A model generated the notes under the pieces. That model searched no databases, was not told the origin of the DNA, and worked only from the letters and a program-made list of their open reading frames with translations. From Cycas panzhihuaensis (Eukaryota > Cycadophyta): a DNA stretch of 64,000 bases. Positions 54,301 to 64,000 of the stretch are shown piece by piece (within the stretch, counting starts at the first letter, position 1; the number at the start of each line of letters is the position of its first letter). The translations under genes were made by a program, and so were the position numbers. The stretch lies in NCBI GenBank assembly GCA_023213395.1, contig CM041465.1:98339741-98403740 (forward strand), written 5' to 3'.

Positions 54301-54497
54301 CATCCCCCAACCAAAATGGAGTTACTTCGAAGGGAGTTTGTACACCATTTGTGGGTCTTTAACCTACGTTTCAATGCATAGACTCCCTTTGTGGATGATC
54401 TCCTTCACTTGCCAAATAGATATTTTATTTCGGACCTCTTCGTTGGTTGACTTGATCTTAACTAAGTGTGGTTATCCCCCTTAGAGGTGTGATTCTA
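51377..54497 (+). repeat. 3' LTR of element A
   Basis: TGTTTCCCAGC to GTGATTCTA (the terminal CA has become TA), 3121 bp; partner of 18541-21649. Its end abuts C's pol reading. Confidence 0.92.
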
Positions 54498-55768
54498 GAC
54501 GGCCCACTTACCGGTCCTACCTATTAAGTCAGATTGGGTTAGAAAATACCTCAAGGGATCAGATTGGATGATCACTTGAATAGTGTTTCCAAGCAAGTAG
54601 TGCCCGAATTTCTTAATAGCATGCACCAAGGAGAGGTATTCCTTTTCATCAGTAGAGTAATTAAGCTCAGTAGCAACTAGGGTGCGACTAATGAAATAGA
54701 TAGCTTTCTCAGTTCTTGAGTCATCTTCTTGAGTGAGCATGGTGCCTAAGGATTCATCGGTGGTTGAGGTATAAAGGATGAAAGGCCTATTGAAGAGAAG
54801 GGATGCTAAAGTCAGAGGAGAAGCCAGGGATTTCTTGAGCTCCTCGAAGTCTTCTTAGGCCTTCAAAGACCAAATAAATGAGGCCCCTTTCTTTAGCAGT
54901 TTAATGAAAGGTTTTGTATTTATAGTGAAGTTCACCAAGAAATGCCTAAGGAAGCCTAATCTACCCAAAAATGACTTGATTTATCATTAGGTCTTAGGAG
55001 GCAGAATGTCAAGGATGGCCTTGACTTTATTAGGGTCAATTTGGATTCCTTATTTCGAAACAAGGAAACTAAGGAGTTTACCAGCTATCATGGCAAACGC
55101 ACACTTAAGATGGTTTAGGCTTACATGGTATTTGTGACATTGGGTGAAGATGGCTCACAAATCACTAGGATGGTGGGCCCTTGTGTGCGAAAGGCCCATC
55201 ATATCATCCATGAAAATCTTAAGGGTTTTGTTGATGAGATCATGAAAGACAAATTACATTGCCCTTTAATAAGTGGTGCTTGCATTCTTGAGTCTAAAAG
55301 GCATCGCCTTGTAAGTGAAGGTGCCCTAAGGAGTGGTGAAGGTCATTTTATGATGGCCTTTGAGGTAGATCTGGATTTGGTTATATCCGAGAAGTTATCT
55401 ATTAAGGACATGACTTCAAATCTAGTTGTTCAATCAATGATATGATCGATGAAGGGAAGAGGAAAGTTATCTTTTAGACATACATTGTTAATGTCATGAA
55501 AGTCAATGCATATCCTAATCATCCTATTCTTTTTAGTAATAGGAATGATGTTTGATACCCACCTAGGGTAGTCGATGGAAGTGATTAACCCTACATCTAG
55601 GAGTTTCTCAACTTCCATCTTCATGACAGTTGAAAGTTTTGGGTGAAGAGCACACTATTTTTACTGCACAAGGCAAGCACTCGGAATGATAGTGGGGTTG
55701 TGGGTGATGATAGAAGGGTCTATTCCCTTCATGTCAGAGTAGTCCCATATGAAAACATAATAGAATTC
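54498..55768 (-). pseudogene. Reverse transcriptase and RNase H, element C
   Basis: Reading leftward: K-M-E-V-E-K-L-L-D-V-G-L-I-T-S-I-D-Y-P-R-W-V-S-N, I-R-I-C-I-D-F-H-D-I-N-N, D-N-F-P-L-P-F-I-D, then after shifts F-T-T-P-x-G-T-F-T-Y-K, T-T-Y-Q-R-A-M, F-M-D-D-M-M-G (both Asp kept), G-I-Q-I-D-P-N-K-V-K-A. RNase H follows with L-Y-T-S-T-T-D-E-S-L-G-T-M-L-T, E-K-A-I-Y-F-I-S-R-T, E-K-E-Y-L-S-L-V-H-A-I and H-Y-L-L-G-N-T. The final clean frame (54740-54498) is cut at G-R-T-G-K-W-A-V by element A. Confidence 0.85.
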
Positions 55769-56602
55769 CTAGAAAAGAAGGGTGTATTCTTTTATTTTAT
55801 TATGGGAACATTTCGGTCTCACCTTAGTGACTTTACAGGGAACAAGGACGATGTCCTTAGTTGACCCCATGCATATGGCATTCCCTTCCTTGAAGTGAAG
55901 GGGGGCTTGGTCAATAGGAGGGGGCGAAGAAGAAGAAGAAGGATTTTGGTTAGCTAAGGGTGACCTGATGGCTAAGATCTTCTGATGACCAAGTTTATGG
56001 TAACCAGGAGGAAGATAAAGCAGAGAGCCTACTAAGTACTCAAGTAAGGCCTTATCATCCTCAAAGCAGTTTATCCTATGGATAATCACTCTTCGAGAAG
56101 ATAAGAGGTGAGGAGTAGCAGGAGTGGAAGGACTGCAGCGACCAACCCACCACTTAATGTAGTCGAGGGAATCTTCAAAAGAGTTAGAAGGTGACCTCTG
56201 ATGATAAGTGACAAGAGGTTTCCTCATCTCATGACTTGCAGAGGGTGATGAAGTGGAAGATGAGGTGATATGGGAGATTGCATGAGAGACAGGAGCAACG
56301 ATATGCGAATTAGGAGGAGGCCTAGACTCCTCGATGGAAGAGGTTTCAGGTTGAGACTTAAAATGAAGAGAACACCCCATACTCATGTTTAGGAGGGATA
56401 TAGGATGAGGGAGGTACTCATCCTCGCTGCCAGACTCATCATCGTTAAGCACAGCAAGGTACCCATAAATCCCTACACCAATAGGGGCAAAACAGATAAG
56501 ATTTGAGGAAGAAGAAGAAGGGCCTTCTTCTAGATGAGGCAAACTAGGAATATCGATAGAATAAGTGGAAGTATGGGTGGAGGGGCACTGATCACCCTTC
56601 AC
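55769..56602 (-). CDS. Protease-RT spacer ORF, element C (277 residues)
   Basis: The longest open frame in the window, with no stop. It is Ser- and Pro-rich with an acidic patch (N-D-D-E-S-G-S-E-D-E-Y) and an I-K-W-W-V-G-R-C block, then F-E-D-D-K-A-L-L-E-Y-L-V-G-S. It ends K-V-R-P-K-C-S-H-N-K-I-K-E-Y-T-L-L-F, just before the F-x-W-D-Y-S-D-M-K-G-I-D region. The same spacer occurs in A and B. It is part of the polyprotein rather than a separate gene; the ATG is incidental. Confidence 0.65.
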   Translation of the reverse strand: MKGDQCPSTHTSTYSIDIPSLPHLEEGPSSSSSNLICFAPIGVGIYGYLAVLNDDESGSEDEYLPHPISLLNMSMGCSLHFKSQPETSSIEESRPPPNSHIVAPVSHAISHITSSSTSSPSASHEMRKPLVTYHQRSPSNSFEDSLDYIKWWVGRCSPSTPATPHLLSSRRVIIHRINCFEDDKALLEYLVGSLLYLPPGYHKLGHQKILAIRSPLANQNPSSSSSPPPIDQAPLHFKEGNAICMGSTKDIVLVPCKVTKVRPKCSHNKIKEYTLLF

Positions 56603-57420
56603 CTAGTCACAAACTACCTGACAGAGTTGATAGGGTTATTTGGTAGGAGGAGGCTCCCAAGGAACAACCTTCATTCACCCCTCATAGACAACTTTATGTT
56701 GCCCCCAATGGGACAAGCACATGACTCCTATTTAGTAGAGTCATGGATGTCCCAACAAGACATTGTAGTCTATGTCTACATTGAGGACTACGATATTAGT
56801 AAGGATAGGTTTTTCCTTGAGAGTGAGGGAAATGGAAACTAACCCCAAGGGTGTCTTTTTGCTACTATCATAGTCTTGATAATGCCATGGGACCGATTCG
56901 AGGGTAAATACGTTAAGCCCTTACATGTTGTGTAAGGGTATAGCATTAATGGAAGAACTATTATCTACAATGGTCCTTCGAAGGGTGCATTCAGGTGTGT
57001 CTATGGTTATGGTGAAAGGGTAGTGCTATTGTCATTCCCTTTCACCAATTAGAGGGAGATCTTTGGGATTGAATGAGATGATGGGCTCATGACTCAGGGT
57101 AACCCCTACGGCGTGAAAGAGTGTATCAGCTAAACCCAAAGTCTCTAAGAGAAAAGCATGTTGCTTAGGACAGATTCTCAAGACGTCCATCATTGACATC
57201 CCCTCTCATGGTGTGAAGCTTGTCAACAATGGAGAAGGGCTTCCCCTTCATAGTAGGTTGGGAAAGTGCCCTTCAGAAATCATAATGACTGGGGCACATG
57301 GTAATGGTCTTGGGAGGCATGGGAATTTCTAGAGGAGGATCATGATGAGGAGCAAAAGAAGAAGCACTAGTTGCTTCATTAGATGCTTGGGACCGGGTCA
57401 AGGCGTATAAGGGTGTGGTC
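56603..57420 (-). pseudogene. Protease, element C (active site altered)
   Basis: The active-site region reads T-I-V-D-N-S-S-S-I-N at 56950-56971. The Gly of D-N-G is Ser (GGT to AGT) while A and B keep D-N-G. The downstream L-N-V-D-I-D-Y-N-V block and the upstream K-G-K-P-F-S-I-V-D-K-L-H gag-protease linker are recognisable. Frameshifts make the rest hard to follow. Confidence 0.65.
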
Positions 57421-57597
57421 TCAAGCATTTGAATAACTCTCTTTCCCTTGTTTTGGGATAAGGGGAAGGCATTCGATGGTGATTAGAGGAACTGAAAGAA
57501 GAGGAGGATTTCCACACACCCTTCCCTTTAGCTTGCGCAGGGCGAGGGTTGGGAGATCTTCCTCTATTTTGGTTGTCTTTTTATTAGGTGTTGTGAT
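57421..57597 (-). pseudogene. Gag C-terminal fragment, element C
   Basis: It matches the Gag tail of A and B (R-G-R-S-P-N-P then Q-A-K-G-K-G-V and a K-Q-G-K-E basic run). The reading is cut at 57597 by the copia LTR; the rest of Gag lies beyond the window. Confidence 0.6.
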
Positions 57598-57909
57598 TGA
57601 AGGAAGCATGGATCTAGGAGATAAATCACTCACATGCACACAATGGCAATGGAGAATGAAAAGTAAGATGAAACAAGATATGAGAGCAAGCTTGGAGGTG
57701 AGAATGAATAATGACTCTCTCCTTGAGATTTCTCCTTTTATTATTAAGGGTGAGCATTAGGATTAGGATTTTCCTGCCTAATGACATGAACCTAAAATTA
57801 CATCTAAATGCACATAAAGTACATTTCATTAAGAGACTAATATTAATAATATATCCTAAGGTTACATAATTAATCTACACAAATGACCTTAATACATTAA
57901 CCTCTTTCA
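57598..57909 (-). repeat. 3' LTR of copia element
   Basis: 312 bp. The minus strand reads TGAAAGAGGTTAATG after the purine tract, to GCTTCCTTCA; the ends form an inverted repeat (TGAAAGAGG / TGAAGGAAGC). The left edge is supported by the restart of element C's gag homology at 57597. There is no second copy to confirm it. Confidence 0.7.
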
Positions 57910-57921
57910 ATCCCCCTCCTT
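57910..57921 (-). promoter_or_regulatory. Polypurine tract of copia element
   Basis: Minus strand AAGGAGGGGGAT abuts the LTR start TGAAAGAGG. Confidence 0.8.
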
Positions 57922-58387
57922 AATGGTGGAAGGTCATTTTTAGAAAATTTATTCTATGAGGTCTTCATTTGAGCCTCATTATTACAATGAAATTCTAAAT
58001 GATACTTTTATAGGAAAACCTTCATGGGGAATAAAAACCCACAAACTTTCTAAGATCTGTAGCCCCTTTTATAATTCAAAATGGCTAAGGTGGCTCTTTG
58101 ATGTAGCTTGATAGCCAAGTAGCTTAAATGTGCAACTTAATCTGCTAAGTCTCCATATACTGTTTGGTCATCCCCTATGCCCTTTTGGGTTTTCATAGGT
58201 TCTGATTTTCTAAAACAAGTACAACCCTTATCCTTCCGTGCTCACATGGGGTTTTCACAAAGAGGATAGAGTAGAGACTTACTCTTATTCTTTTGCGCCC
58301 ACAAGGGGTTTTCACGAAGAGAATAGAGTATGATGATCATGTTGCCATCTTCTTTGATCAATCAAAGATGGAGGCCCTAAGGTCGAG
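57922..58387 (-). other. Copia 3' untranslated region with a short duplicated block
   Basis: No gene. Two near-copies of a block ending GTGAAAACCCC on the minus strand (plus-strand words GGGGTTTTCACAAAGAGGATAGAGTA at 58250-58275 and GGGGTTTTCACGAAGAGAATAGAGTA at 58305-58330) lie 55 bases apart. Confidence 0.6.
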
Positions 58388-59101
58388 CTACCTTAGAAAC
58401 TGTTCAAACTTCACCCTTTGCAGCGGTTTGATGAAGATATCGGCCACTTGATCTGTTATGGGGTAGTGATCTAATTGAATTGTGCCATCATGAACAAGTT
58501 CCCTAATCCTGTGGACTTTCATACTTATGTGTTTGGTACAATCATAAAATACATGATTTTTTGCCATATAGATTGTTGATTGATTATCCACATGAAGACT
58601 CGTAGGACTTATTTGGGTGATATTCAATGTTTCCAATAATTTTCTCAGCTATATCACCTATTTACTAGTCTCAGAAGCAGTAATGTATTCATCTTTAGAA
58701 GTTGAATCTGCAACTATCTTCTACTGTCTAGATCTCCATGATATTGGTGCTATTCCAAGAAACGTTACATACCCAGACGTAGATCTTCCTATATCTCTAT
58801 TTCCTGTAAAGTTTGAGTCTGTGTATGCAGAAAGCTTGAAATCTGAATTAGGTTTATACAATAGACCATATTTGTTGGTCATCTTAAGGTATCTCAACAC
58901 TCGTACTGCTGCCTGCTAATGATTCTGCTTAGGATTTATCATGTAACGAGCAAGAATACTGACAGAGTGTATGATATCTGGCCTTGTATTGGTAGTGTAG
59001 ATGAGACTACCTACAAGTTTCCTATAGAGTGTTATGTCTGCCTCCCTAATGCCACCTTTAGTTGAGAGTTTGGTGTTAGGATCCATAGGTAACATCATTG
59101 G
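58388..59101 (-). pseudogene. Copia RNase H
   Basis: Leftward from 59098: D-P-N-T-K-L-S-T-K-G-G, Y-R-K-L-V-G-S-L-I-Y, T-R-P-D-I-I-H-S-V-S; then a disrupted middle (58919-58640) and L-H-V-D-N-Q-S-T-I-Y-M-A, R-T/C-T-K-H-I-S-M-K-V-H-R-I-R-E, Q-V-A-D-I-F-I-K-P-L. All landmarks of copia RNase H are present. At least one frameshift and several stops lie between the two halves. Confidence 0.88.
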
Positions 59102-59761
59102 TCAAGCATCTTCTAACTGAAACTTGGTTAGAAGATCGTTGATGTATTTTTCTTGGGAGAGGAAAATTTTTCTATTCTTTTGTATTACTTCAATTCCCAA
59201 GTAATATTTCATCAAATCGAGGTCAGACAATTCAAACATTTTGCCAAGGTCCTTTTTCAGTTGGCTTATTGCCTGTTCACTATTACTTGTTACTAGCATG
59301 TCATCCACAAAGATTATGAGATAAGTGACTTTATCTTTATGGCACTTGATGAACAATGTTGCATCAATATCTTGATAGTCATAAACCTCATATCCATGTT
59401 GCCTTATCCTTTCAGACAACTTAGAAAACCAAGCACGAGAGGCTTGTTTAAGGACATACAAGGACTTTCTAAGTCTGCAAACCTTATGCTCTTGACCTTT
59501 GATCTCATATCCTTCTGGCTGAGCTATGTAAATTTCTTCTTCAAGATCTCCATTGAGAAACGCGGTCTTAATATCGAGTTGGTGGATTTTCCAACCTTGT
59601 TGAGCAGTCAAGGCCACAAGAGTTCTAATTGTAGGCCACTTGGTTGTAGGTGCAAAGACTTCAGTGTAGTTGATGCCTTCCCTTTATGTAAATCCTTTAG
59701 CTACCAACCTCGCCTTGTGTTTTTCAAGGGTGCCGTCTGATCTATATTTGTTTTTGAACAC
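59102..59761 (-). pseudogene. Copia reverse transcriptase
   Basis: Frame 59617-59102 has W-K-I-H-Q-L-D-I-K-T-A-F-L-N-G-D-L-E-E-E, Q-P-E-G-Y, L-R-K-S-L-Y-V-L-K-Q-A-S-R-A-W and the catalytic I-F-V-D-D-M-L (59296-59313). Then come L-S-D-L-D-L-M-K-Y-Y-L-G-I and F-L-S-Q-E-K-Y-I. The upstream piece to 59761 has F-K-N-K-Y-R-S-D-G-T-L-E-K in another frame. Both catalytic Asp residues are kept; this is among the best-preserved domains in the window. Confidence 0.92.
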
Positions 59762-60322
59762 CTATTTATTTTGAACTACCTTTCTACCAAGTGGTAGATC
59801 AACAAGCTCCCATGAATTGTTCTTGATAAGAGATTGGTACTCTTCATTCATGGTGTTTCTCCGTCGTATGCTTCTGACTTCTTGGTATGTTAAGGGATCT
59901 TCATTAAGAGTAAGGTGCAATTTTGCTGGTTCAAGCTCAGTATATAATGATTCCTGCATCTTTGCTCTATGGGCACTTCGAGTGCTAGTTTTGCCCACTT
60001 CATCTAGTCGTATGTCCTTATTGAGCTGGCAAGCTTCTCGAGATCCTTGAGTTGGGAATGATGTCCTCATTTCCCCAACTTCTTGGTTCTTATCATGTTT
60101 ATTAAAATGATTATTTTGTGAGGAGGATGTTGATGTGACTGAGGAAGATGGTCCTTCTACCACTGTTTTGCCTTTATCAATTGAAGGTGGAGAGGATGGT
60201 TCTTCTATAATGGCTTTGCCCTTGTCAACTCTAATATCTTCAAAAGATGGTGCTGGATATGCACTCATTGGTTCAGAGTCACAACTTGTATCCTCCAAGG
60301 CTCTATTGTTAGCTTCCAACAT
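59762..60322 (-). pseudogene. Copia integrase-RT linker
   Basis: Ser- and Glu-rich, with D-K-G-K-A-I-I-E-E-P-S-S-P-P-S repeated in variant form (D-K-G-K-T-V-V-E-G-P-S-S). It ends D-P-L-T-Y-Q-E-V-R-S-I-R-R-R-N-T-M-N-E-E-Y and N-S-W-E-L-V-D-L-P-L-G-R, the standard entry to copia RT (x-E-x-x-S-L-x-x-N-x-T-W-x-L-V). Confidence 0.85.
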
Positions 60323-60479
60323 TTGGAGTAATTTATGTCTGTCTGCCCCCCAAATTTTGGAATCTGAACATCATACTTGATAATAATATTGTAGCGGCGT
60401 GAGGGTATTATGGAGTCTAATTTAAGTAACTAATCCTCTGTCTCCGTAAAAACGACATCTCTGGTAATGATGATTTTTC

Positions 60480-61279
60480 ATTATAAAGGTATGAAGACTT
60501 TATACCCTTTCTTATCCATAGGGTATCCAACAAAGATGCCTTTAAGTGCCCTTGGCTGGACTTTATTTCTATCTGTATCTAGAATATGGGCATAGCATAT
60601 AGAGCCAAAAATTCTAAAGTAGTAAACAATGGGGGCTTGTCCTGACCACTTTTCATTAGGTGATTGTACTTCCTTTGATGGGCTAACAGTATTGATACAA
60701 TAAATGGCTATCCAGATTACTTCAAATAGATAGATAGTGTACATTTTTATATATTAACATAGCATGAGCCATATTCATGATTGTCCTATTCATGTACTTG
60801 GCAACTCCATTTTGCTGTGGGGTACCTGCTACTGTTGTTTGATGCTTGATGCCATTGTCTCGAAGGTAGCTTTTAAACTCATGTGAGGTATATTCGCCAC
60901 CATTATCAATTCAAAGATATTTGAGATGATAACCTGACTCTTTTTTAGTGAGGGCTTTGAATTCCTTGAATATATAGAATGCTTCATCTTTCTTGTATAA
61001 AAAAGCTACCCATACTTTTCTAGTGAAATTATCAATGAAAGAGATGTAATATAGCTTACCCTTCAGTGAAGGAATGGGCATTGGCCCACAGAAATCAGAG
61101 TGTACCAATTGTAATGGATGGTTTGATTTCCACTGACTTTTGGGAAAGGGTTGTTGATGACATTTGGCAATTATACAAGATTCACATTTAAAGGGCTTAG
61201 AGGAAAACTTTGGAAGGTTTGGAAGAGTATTAGAAAGATCTCTAAGTCTATCAATGTGAACGTGGCCCATACAAGCATG
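60480..61279 (-). pseudogene. Copia integrase (catalytic Glu changed to Lys)
   Basis: M-G-H-V-H-I-D-R-L-R-D with C-E-S-C-I-I-A-K gives the zinc module; V-H-S-D-F-C-G-P-M the first Asp; I-D-N-G-G-E-Y-T-S (around 60898) the second. The third should be Q-N-G-V-A-E but reads Q-Q-N-G-V-A-K-Y-M-N-R-T, with AAG at 60797-60799. The tail has W-S-G-Q-A-P-I-V, L-K-G-I-F-V-G-Y and K-G-Y-K-V. One stop (60910) separates the two open pieces. Confidence 0.9.
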
Positions 61280-61735
61280 TCAAAGAGCTTCTGGTGACAA
61301 CGTTGGATGGGTCAAGATGGAATTAAATGTAAATTCTTCATCAGCACAAGGGCTTTGGGAACAATGAGCTTCAGAAGATGGAGAGCCATTCAATTGAAAG
61401 AGTTTGCCAGAGAGATGTCCAGTCAAAACCACCTGATGAGTTGGAGGGTAAATGACCTTAAGAGTCTGGTCGTTTGTGGTTACACTCAGATCAAATCCAC
61501 GAGAAACAAATGTGGATAAAGAAAGTAGATTTTGTTTGGGATTGGGTATATATAAGACATCAAGCAATGTAAAATCTTCTAAGCGTGGGAGTTTCAGGCG
61601 AATGTTGTCAATTCATTCAATAGGTTGCTATGATTTATCATCCATGTGAACAACTCCATGAACATTTGAGTCAAATGTTTGATATAGATAGTGATTGCAT
61701 GTCATATATTGAGTTACTCCTGTGTCCATGATCTA
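61280..61735 (-). pseudogene. Copia protease and pre-integrase
   Basis: It starts near I-M-D-T-G-V-T-Q-Y-M-T (61729-61700), with the D-T-G active site. It continues L-L-D-V-L-Y-I-P-N-P-K-Q-N-L-L-S-L-S-T-F, the pre-integrase motif typical of copia, and G-K-L-F-Q-L-N. Two stops lie immediately before the active site and two more lie within the protease. Confidence 0.85.
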
Positions 61736-62931
61736 CTATCCATCAATTAAAGCCACACTATTGGCAATTTTAGTAGGGCTTGGCATTAGTGAAGGGAATT
61801 CACAAGTGATATATCCACACCAAGCTTCAAAGTATCTCTTTGGTTGGTCAATGACATTTGATACTAAAGATCCCTCAATTCTTTGAATGTGTACTTGTAC
61901 AAAACCTACACCACTAAAGGATTCTTCACAAGTTTCTTCAACATTGTGAGCTCTATGTTTTAGTTGGAACTTGGCCAACTTATAAGTGGCAGTTCTGCAA
62001 TCTTTTGCTAAGTGTCCTTTATGGTTACACCAATCACACATAATAGTTTGATTACCAGTCCCTAAAGAAGTACTAGTTTGACCTAACTCTCTTGCTCTTT
62101 GTTGAGGTGGCCCTTGGCCTTGAAACTGTCGAGGTTGTGATTGAGGGTTTGATTGACCTTGTGGATAATTTTCCATATTTCTTCCTCTTCCTCTTGCTTG
62201 GTTATTTCCTCTACCACAAGAAGGACCTTGATTTTTTGTATAACAAACTTCTTCTTCTACCTCAAAGGGTACATCTGGAAGAGAGTCAGAGGCTACAAAG
62301 TTTATATCAAAGGTCTTGTCAAATCCTATGAACTTCTCGGCAAGCTCTTCGAAGTTGAGTGTCTTTAATGTTCCACTAGATTGAAGACTTCCAAGCAAGT
62401 TTTTATAATCATGGACATATAAACATGACTGCATCAAAAATATCTAAGTGATGCATTGGGTCTTAAAGTCTTTGTCAATTGCCTGTTTGATTGGTCGAAG
62501 GAGATTTATTGTCTCATGAGCTCATCCCTTCTGTATTTTTAATTTGTTCATTTTCAAAACAAGATGAACAAATTCTAAATCTGACTTTGTATCACAGTTC
62601 TTTCTAAGAACTTCTAGGACCTTCCAAGCTATATCATGTTCCTCTTCATTTATCAAGTTGTGCAAGGAGTGATCAATAACAAACAAAATTCCTGCACGAA
62701 TCTTTTCATCATCTATCTCCCATTATAGTTTAGCTGCGAGATCTATAGGAGTCAGGCGGATCCACTCGAAGCAATTGTTGTAGTCGTTCTTGGTGTGTTG
62801 GATATAGGCTACAAGTGGGCTCTCCAAAGGCCTTCACACTTTGTAGCATTTTTAATTCCAGTGTACCATATATCCCAATTTTCTTTGCCTTTCAATATGC
62901 AGTTAACATTTTGCTTGAATTAAGATAACAT
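61736..62931 (-). pseudogene. Copia Gag
   Basis: The presumed start is the ATG near 62931 (M-L-S then a stop). Landmarks are G-K-E-N-W-D-I-W-Y, D-E-K-I-R-A-G-I-L-F-V-I-D-H-S-L, I-A-W-K-V-L-E-V-L and the open piece 62437-61736. That piece has N-F-E-E-L-A-E-K-F-I-G-F, a Gly/Arg/Gln-rich basic stretch, and a CCHC knuckle C-D-W-C-N-H-K-G-H-L-A-K-D-C. It would coat element RNA in particles. At least five stops occur before 62437. Confidence 0.85.
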
Positions 62932-63712
62932 AGTGATGATGAAGAAGTAGAAGAGATGATAGAAGTATGTGCCACTGACACGTGTGGCTAATACACCTGG
63001 CGCAGCAGGGATGTAGAAATGATTGTTATGATGAGAAGTAAGCAATGATTAACTATTTTTCAATAATTATATAAAAAATGAATATAAGTAATGATGCAAG
63101 AATGAGGCCTAATGTAGAGCTGGCAAAGAGTGGTGATGTGTCATGCCACTAACCTCTCACTTATGTCCAAATGTAGGTGAGGTTTCGATGCCTAAGGCTT
63201 CTAGTATACGATTAGGGCCTTCACCCGCGATACACTTTTGTGCTTGGTGATGAAATCCAAGTCACAGTGGAGCCCAGGTACTCCCAGTCCTCACCCAGTT
63301 CACCAATGAGTAACTTTATACCTCCTTTGAAGAGTCAAATGGTACTATGTATCCCACAGCTATGACAGATATTGGACTAGGTTAATTTTAATCTTCCATT
63401 AAGGTTTTTAGTTTTCCCTGGTGGTTATCTGGATTATCCCTAATTAGAGGATGTAGGTATGGCTAACCTGTCCCTCCACCACTATTCCGGTTAAGACTAG
63501 ACCCAGTATGAAACTCACACCTCCCTTAGGGCCTGGACTTTAGCCAACCTTGGTTTATTTCAACTAAGGCGAGTGTGCGTACAAGTCAAGAACTAGCGGT
63601 ATAGATCGTACAGATGGGATTCCTTTTAGGAATAGTGTAAGATGTTTCTGTATAACTGAAAACTGAAATAGAAACTTACCAAATCTACTTACTTGCTTTT
63701 CGTGCTTGCTTT
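62932..63712. other. Unassigned DNA upstream of copia gag
   Basis: No ORF above chance, no LTR start and no TGGTATCAGAG-type primer site on the minus strand. It could be a long leader or foreign DNA inserted into the copia 5' region. Confidence 0.4.
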
Positions 63713-63824
63713 ATTGTTGTTGTTGCTTTTGTGATGCTTTGTTGTTGTTGCTGCTTTTATGATGCTTTATTATTATTACTACTTTAGTGATTCTTTGTTG
63801 TTGTTGATGCTTTTGTGATGCTTT
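63713..63824. repeat. 28-bp tandem repeat, four copies
   Basis: Four exact-length 28-base units of the form (GTT)3-G-x-TGCTTTTGTGATGCTTT, with A/G and T/C variation (the third unit is the most diverged, with ATTATTATTACTAC). Flanks return to unrelated sequence. Confidence 0.85.
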
Positions 63825-64000
63825 ATTATTATGTGTGCAAATAGAAAAGCATGCTAGATTTAGCAGGGGAACTAGATGTTACTTCCGATCTAAGGTTTCC
63901 CTTGCTTTAGTACAATGTTTCCAAATATGATTTTGGAAGTTTTAATACAAAAGCCACAATGGGCTTAAAATCGGATCAACTTATCACTCAAATGATGATT
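63825..64000. other. Right edge, nothing recognised
   Basis: No coding or element boundary can be supported in these last 176 bases. Confidence 0.4.

Larger units (their letters stand above)
18541..54497 (+). mobile_element. Element A: Tat-type Ty3/gypsy retrotransposon, carrying element B
   Basis: A runs left to right: 5' LTR 18541-21649, gag-pol 21908 to about 28490, then B (28870-46529), then A's antisense gene, second RNase H, polypurine tract and 3' LTR 51377-54497. Without B it is about 18.3 kb. It sits in C's pol: C's reading G-R-T-G-K-W-A-V stops at 54498 and resumes at 18540 with L-L then E-F-D-L. The flanking five bases are TATGG (18536-18540) and GACGG (54498-54502), three of five identical, consistent with a decayed duplication. 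The LTR starts differ at roughly a tenth of positions by eye. Confidence 0.88.
2679..57597 (-). mobile_element. Element C: Ty3/gypsy Tat-type retrotransposon, split by three insertions
   Basis: C runs right to left. From its 5' side the window holds the gag/protease junction (57597-57421), protease, spacer, RT and RNase H (down to 54498), integrase (18540-17109), the antisense gene on the plus strand (7877-16290), a separate RNase H ORF (6794-6372), a polypurine tract and the 3' LTR. Inside it sit G, A (which carries B) and the copia element. Its 5' LTR and most of gag are not in the window. The five bases outside its 3' LTR are CAAAC (2674-2678); the matching duplicate cannot be seen. Membership of the Tat group rests on protease D-N-x-S, the F-A-W-x-Y-x-D-x-K-G-I-D block before RT, the absence of a chromodomain, and the downstream second RNase H. 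Confidence 0.85.
57598..64000 (-). mobile_element. Ty1/copia retrotransposon, minus strand, 3' portion complete
   Basis: From the left: 3' LTR 57598-57909, polypurine tract, RNase H, RT, INT-RT linker, integrase, protease, gag up to about 62931, and further unassigned DNA to the window end. The integrase-before-RT order identifies copia. It entered C at 57597; the five bases on that side are GTGAT. No 5' LTR or initiator-Met primer site is visible up to 64000, so the right end is either beyond the window or lost. Confidence 0.85.

Noticed and set aside
55769-56602. The longest open frame (277 aa) as a host gene
   Set aside because: Its position, composition and end match the protease-RT spacer of A and B; it is part of C's polyprotein.
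62932-64000. A copia 5' LTR at the right edge
   Set aside because: No segment matches 57598-57909 and no initiator-Met primer site is present, so no boundary is claimed.

Overview
This is repeat-rich nuclear DNA from a higher plant, probably a seed plant; nothing in it allows a species call. I recognise no host gene, tRNA or rRNA. Nearly the whole window is a nest of LTR retrotransposons. The evidence is paired LTRs, polypurine tracts, an initiator-Met tRNA primer site, Ty3/gypsy and Ty1/copia Gag-Pol domains, and short target-site duplications. Most reading frames carry stops or frameshifts, so I call most genes pseudogenes.

Nesting, outermost first. (1) Element C is a minus-strand Ty3/gypsy Tat-type element. 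Its 3' LTR is 2679-5877. Its body runs 5878-18540 and resumes at 54498-57597; its 5' end lies outside the window. Three later insertions break it. (2) Element G (9041-15484) is a complete minus-strand gypsy element inserted in C's antisense gene, with a perfect TAGAG duplication. (3) Element A is a plus-strand Tat element with LTRs 18541-21649 and 51377-54497, inserted in C's pol between the RNase H and integrase parts. (4) Element B is a plus-strand Tat element with LTRs 28870-32046 and 43423-46529, inserted inside A about 300 bases after A's pol. (5) A minus-strand copia element (57598 to beyond 64000) is inserted in C near the gag/protease junction. To the left, 1-2678 holds an older RNase H fragment, a 24-bp tandem repeat and unassigned DNA.

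The three Tat elements share one unusual layout: LTR (about 3.1 kb), gag, protease, spacer, RT, RNase H, integrase, an ANTISENSE gene, a separate sense RNase H ORF, polypurine tract, LTR. In B and A the antisense gene can be modelled as three exons with a TATA box about 160 bases before the ATG, a 24-nt first coding exon, a phase-0 intron of about 500 bp, a long exon with a plant-mobile-domain-like region and a 10-residue repeat, a phase-1 intron of 122-127 bp, and a last charged exon. C keeps the second intron and most of exons 2 and 3. Because the gene runs against the genomic RNA, its introns would not be removed during retrotransposition, which may explain why they persist. This is the best candidate in the window for an undescribed system.
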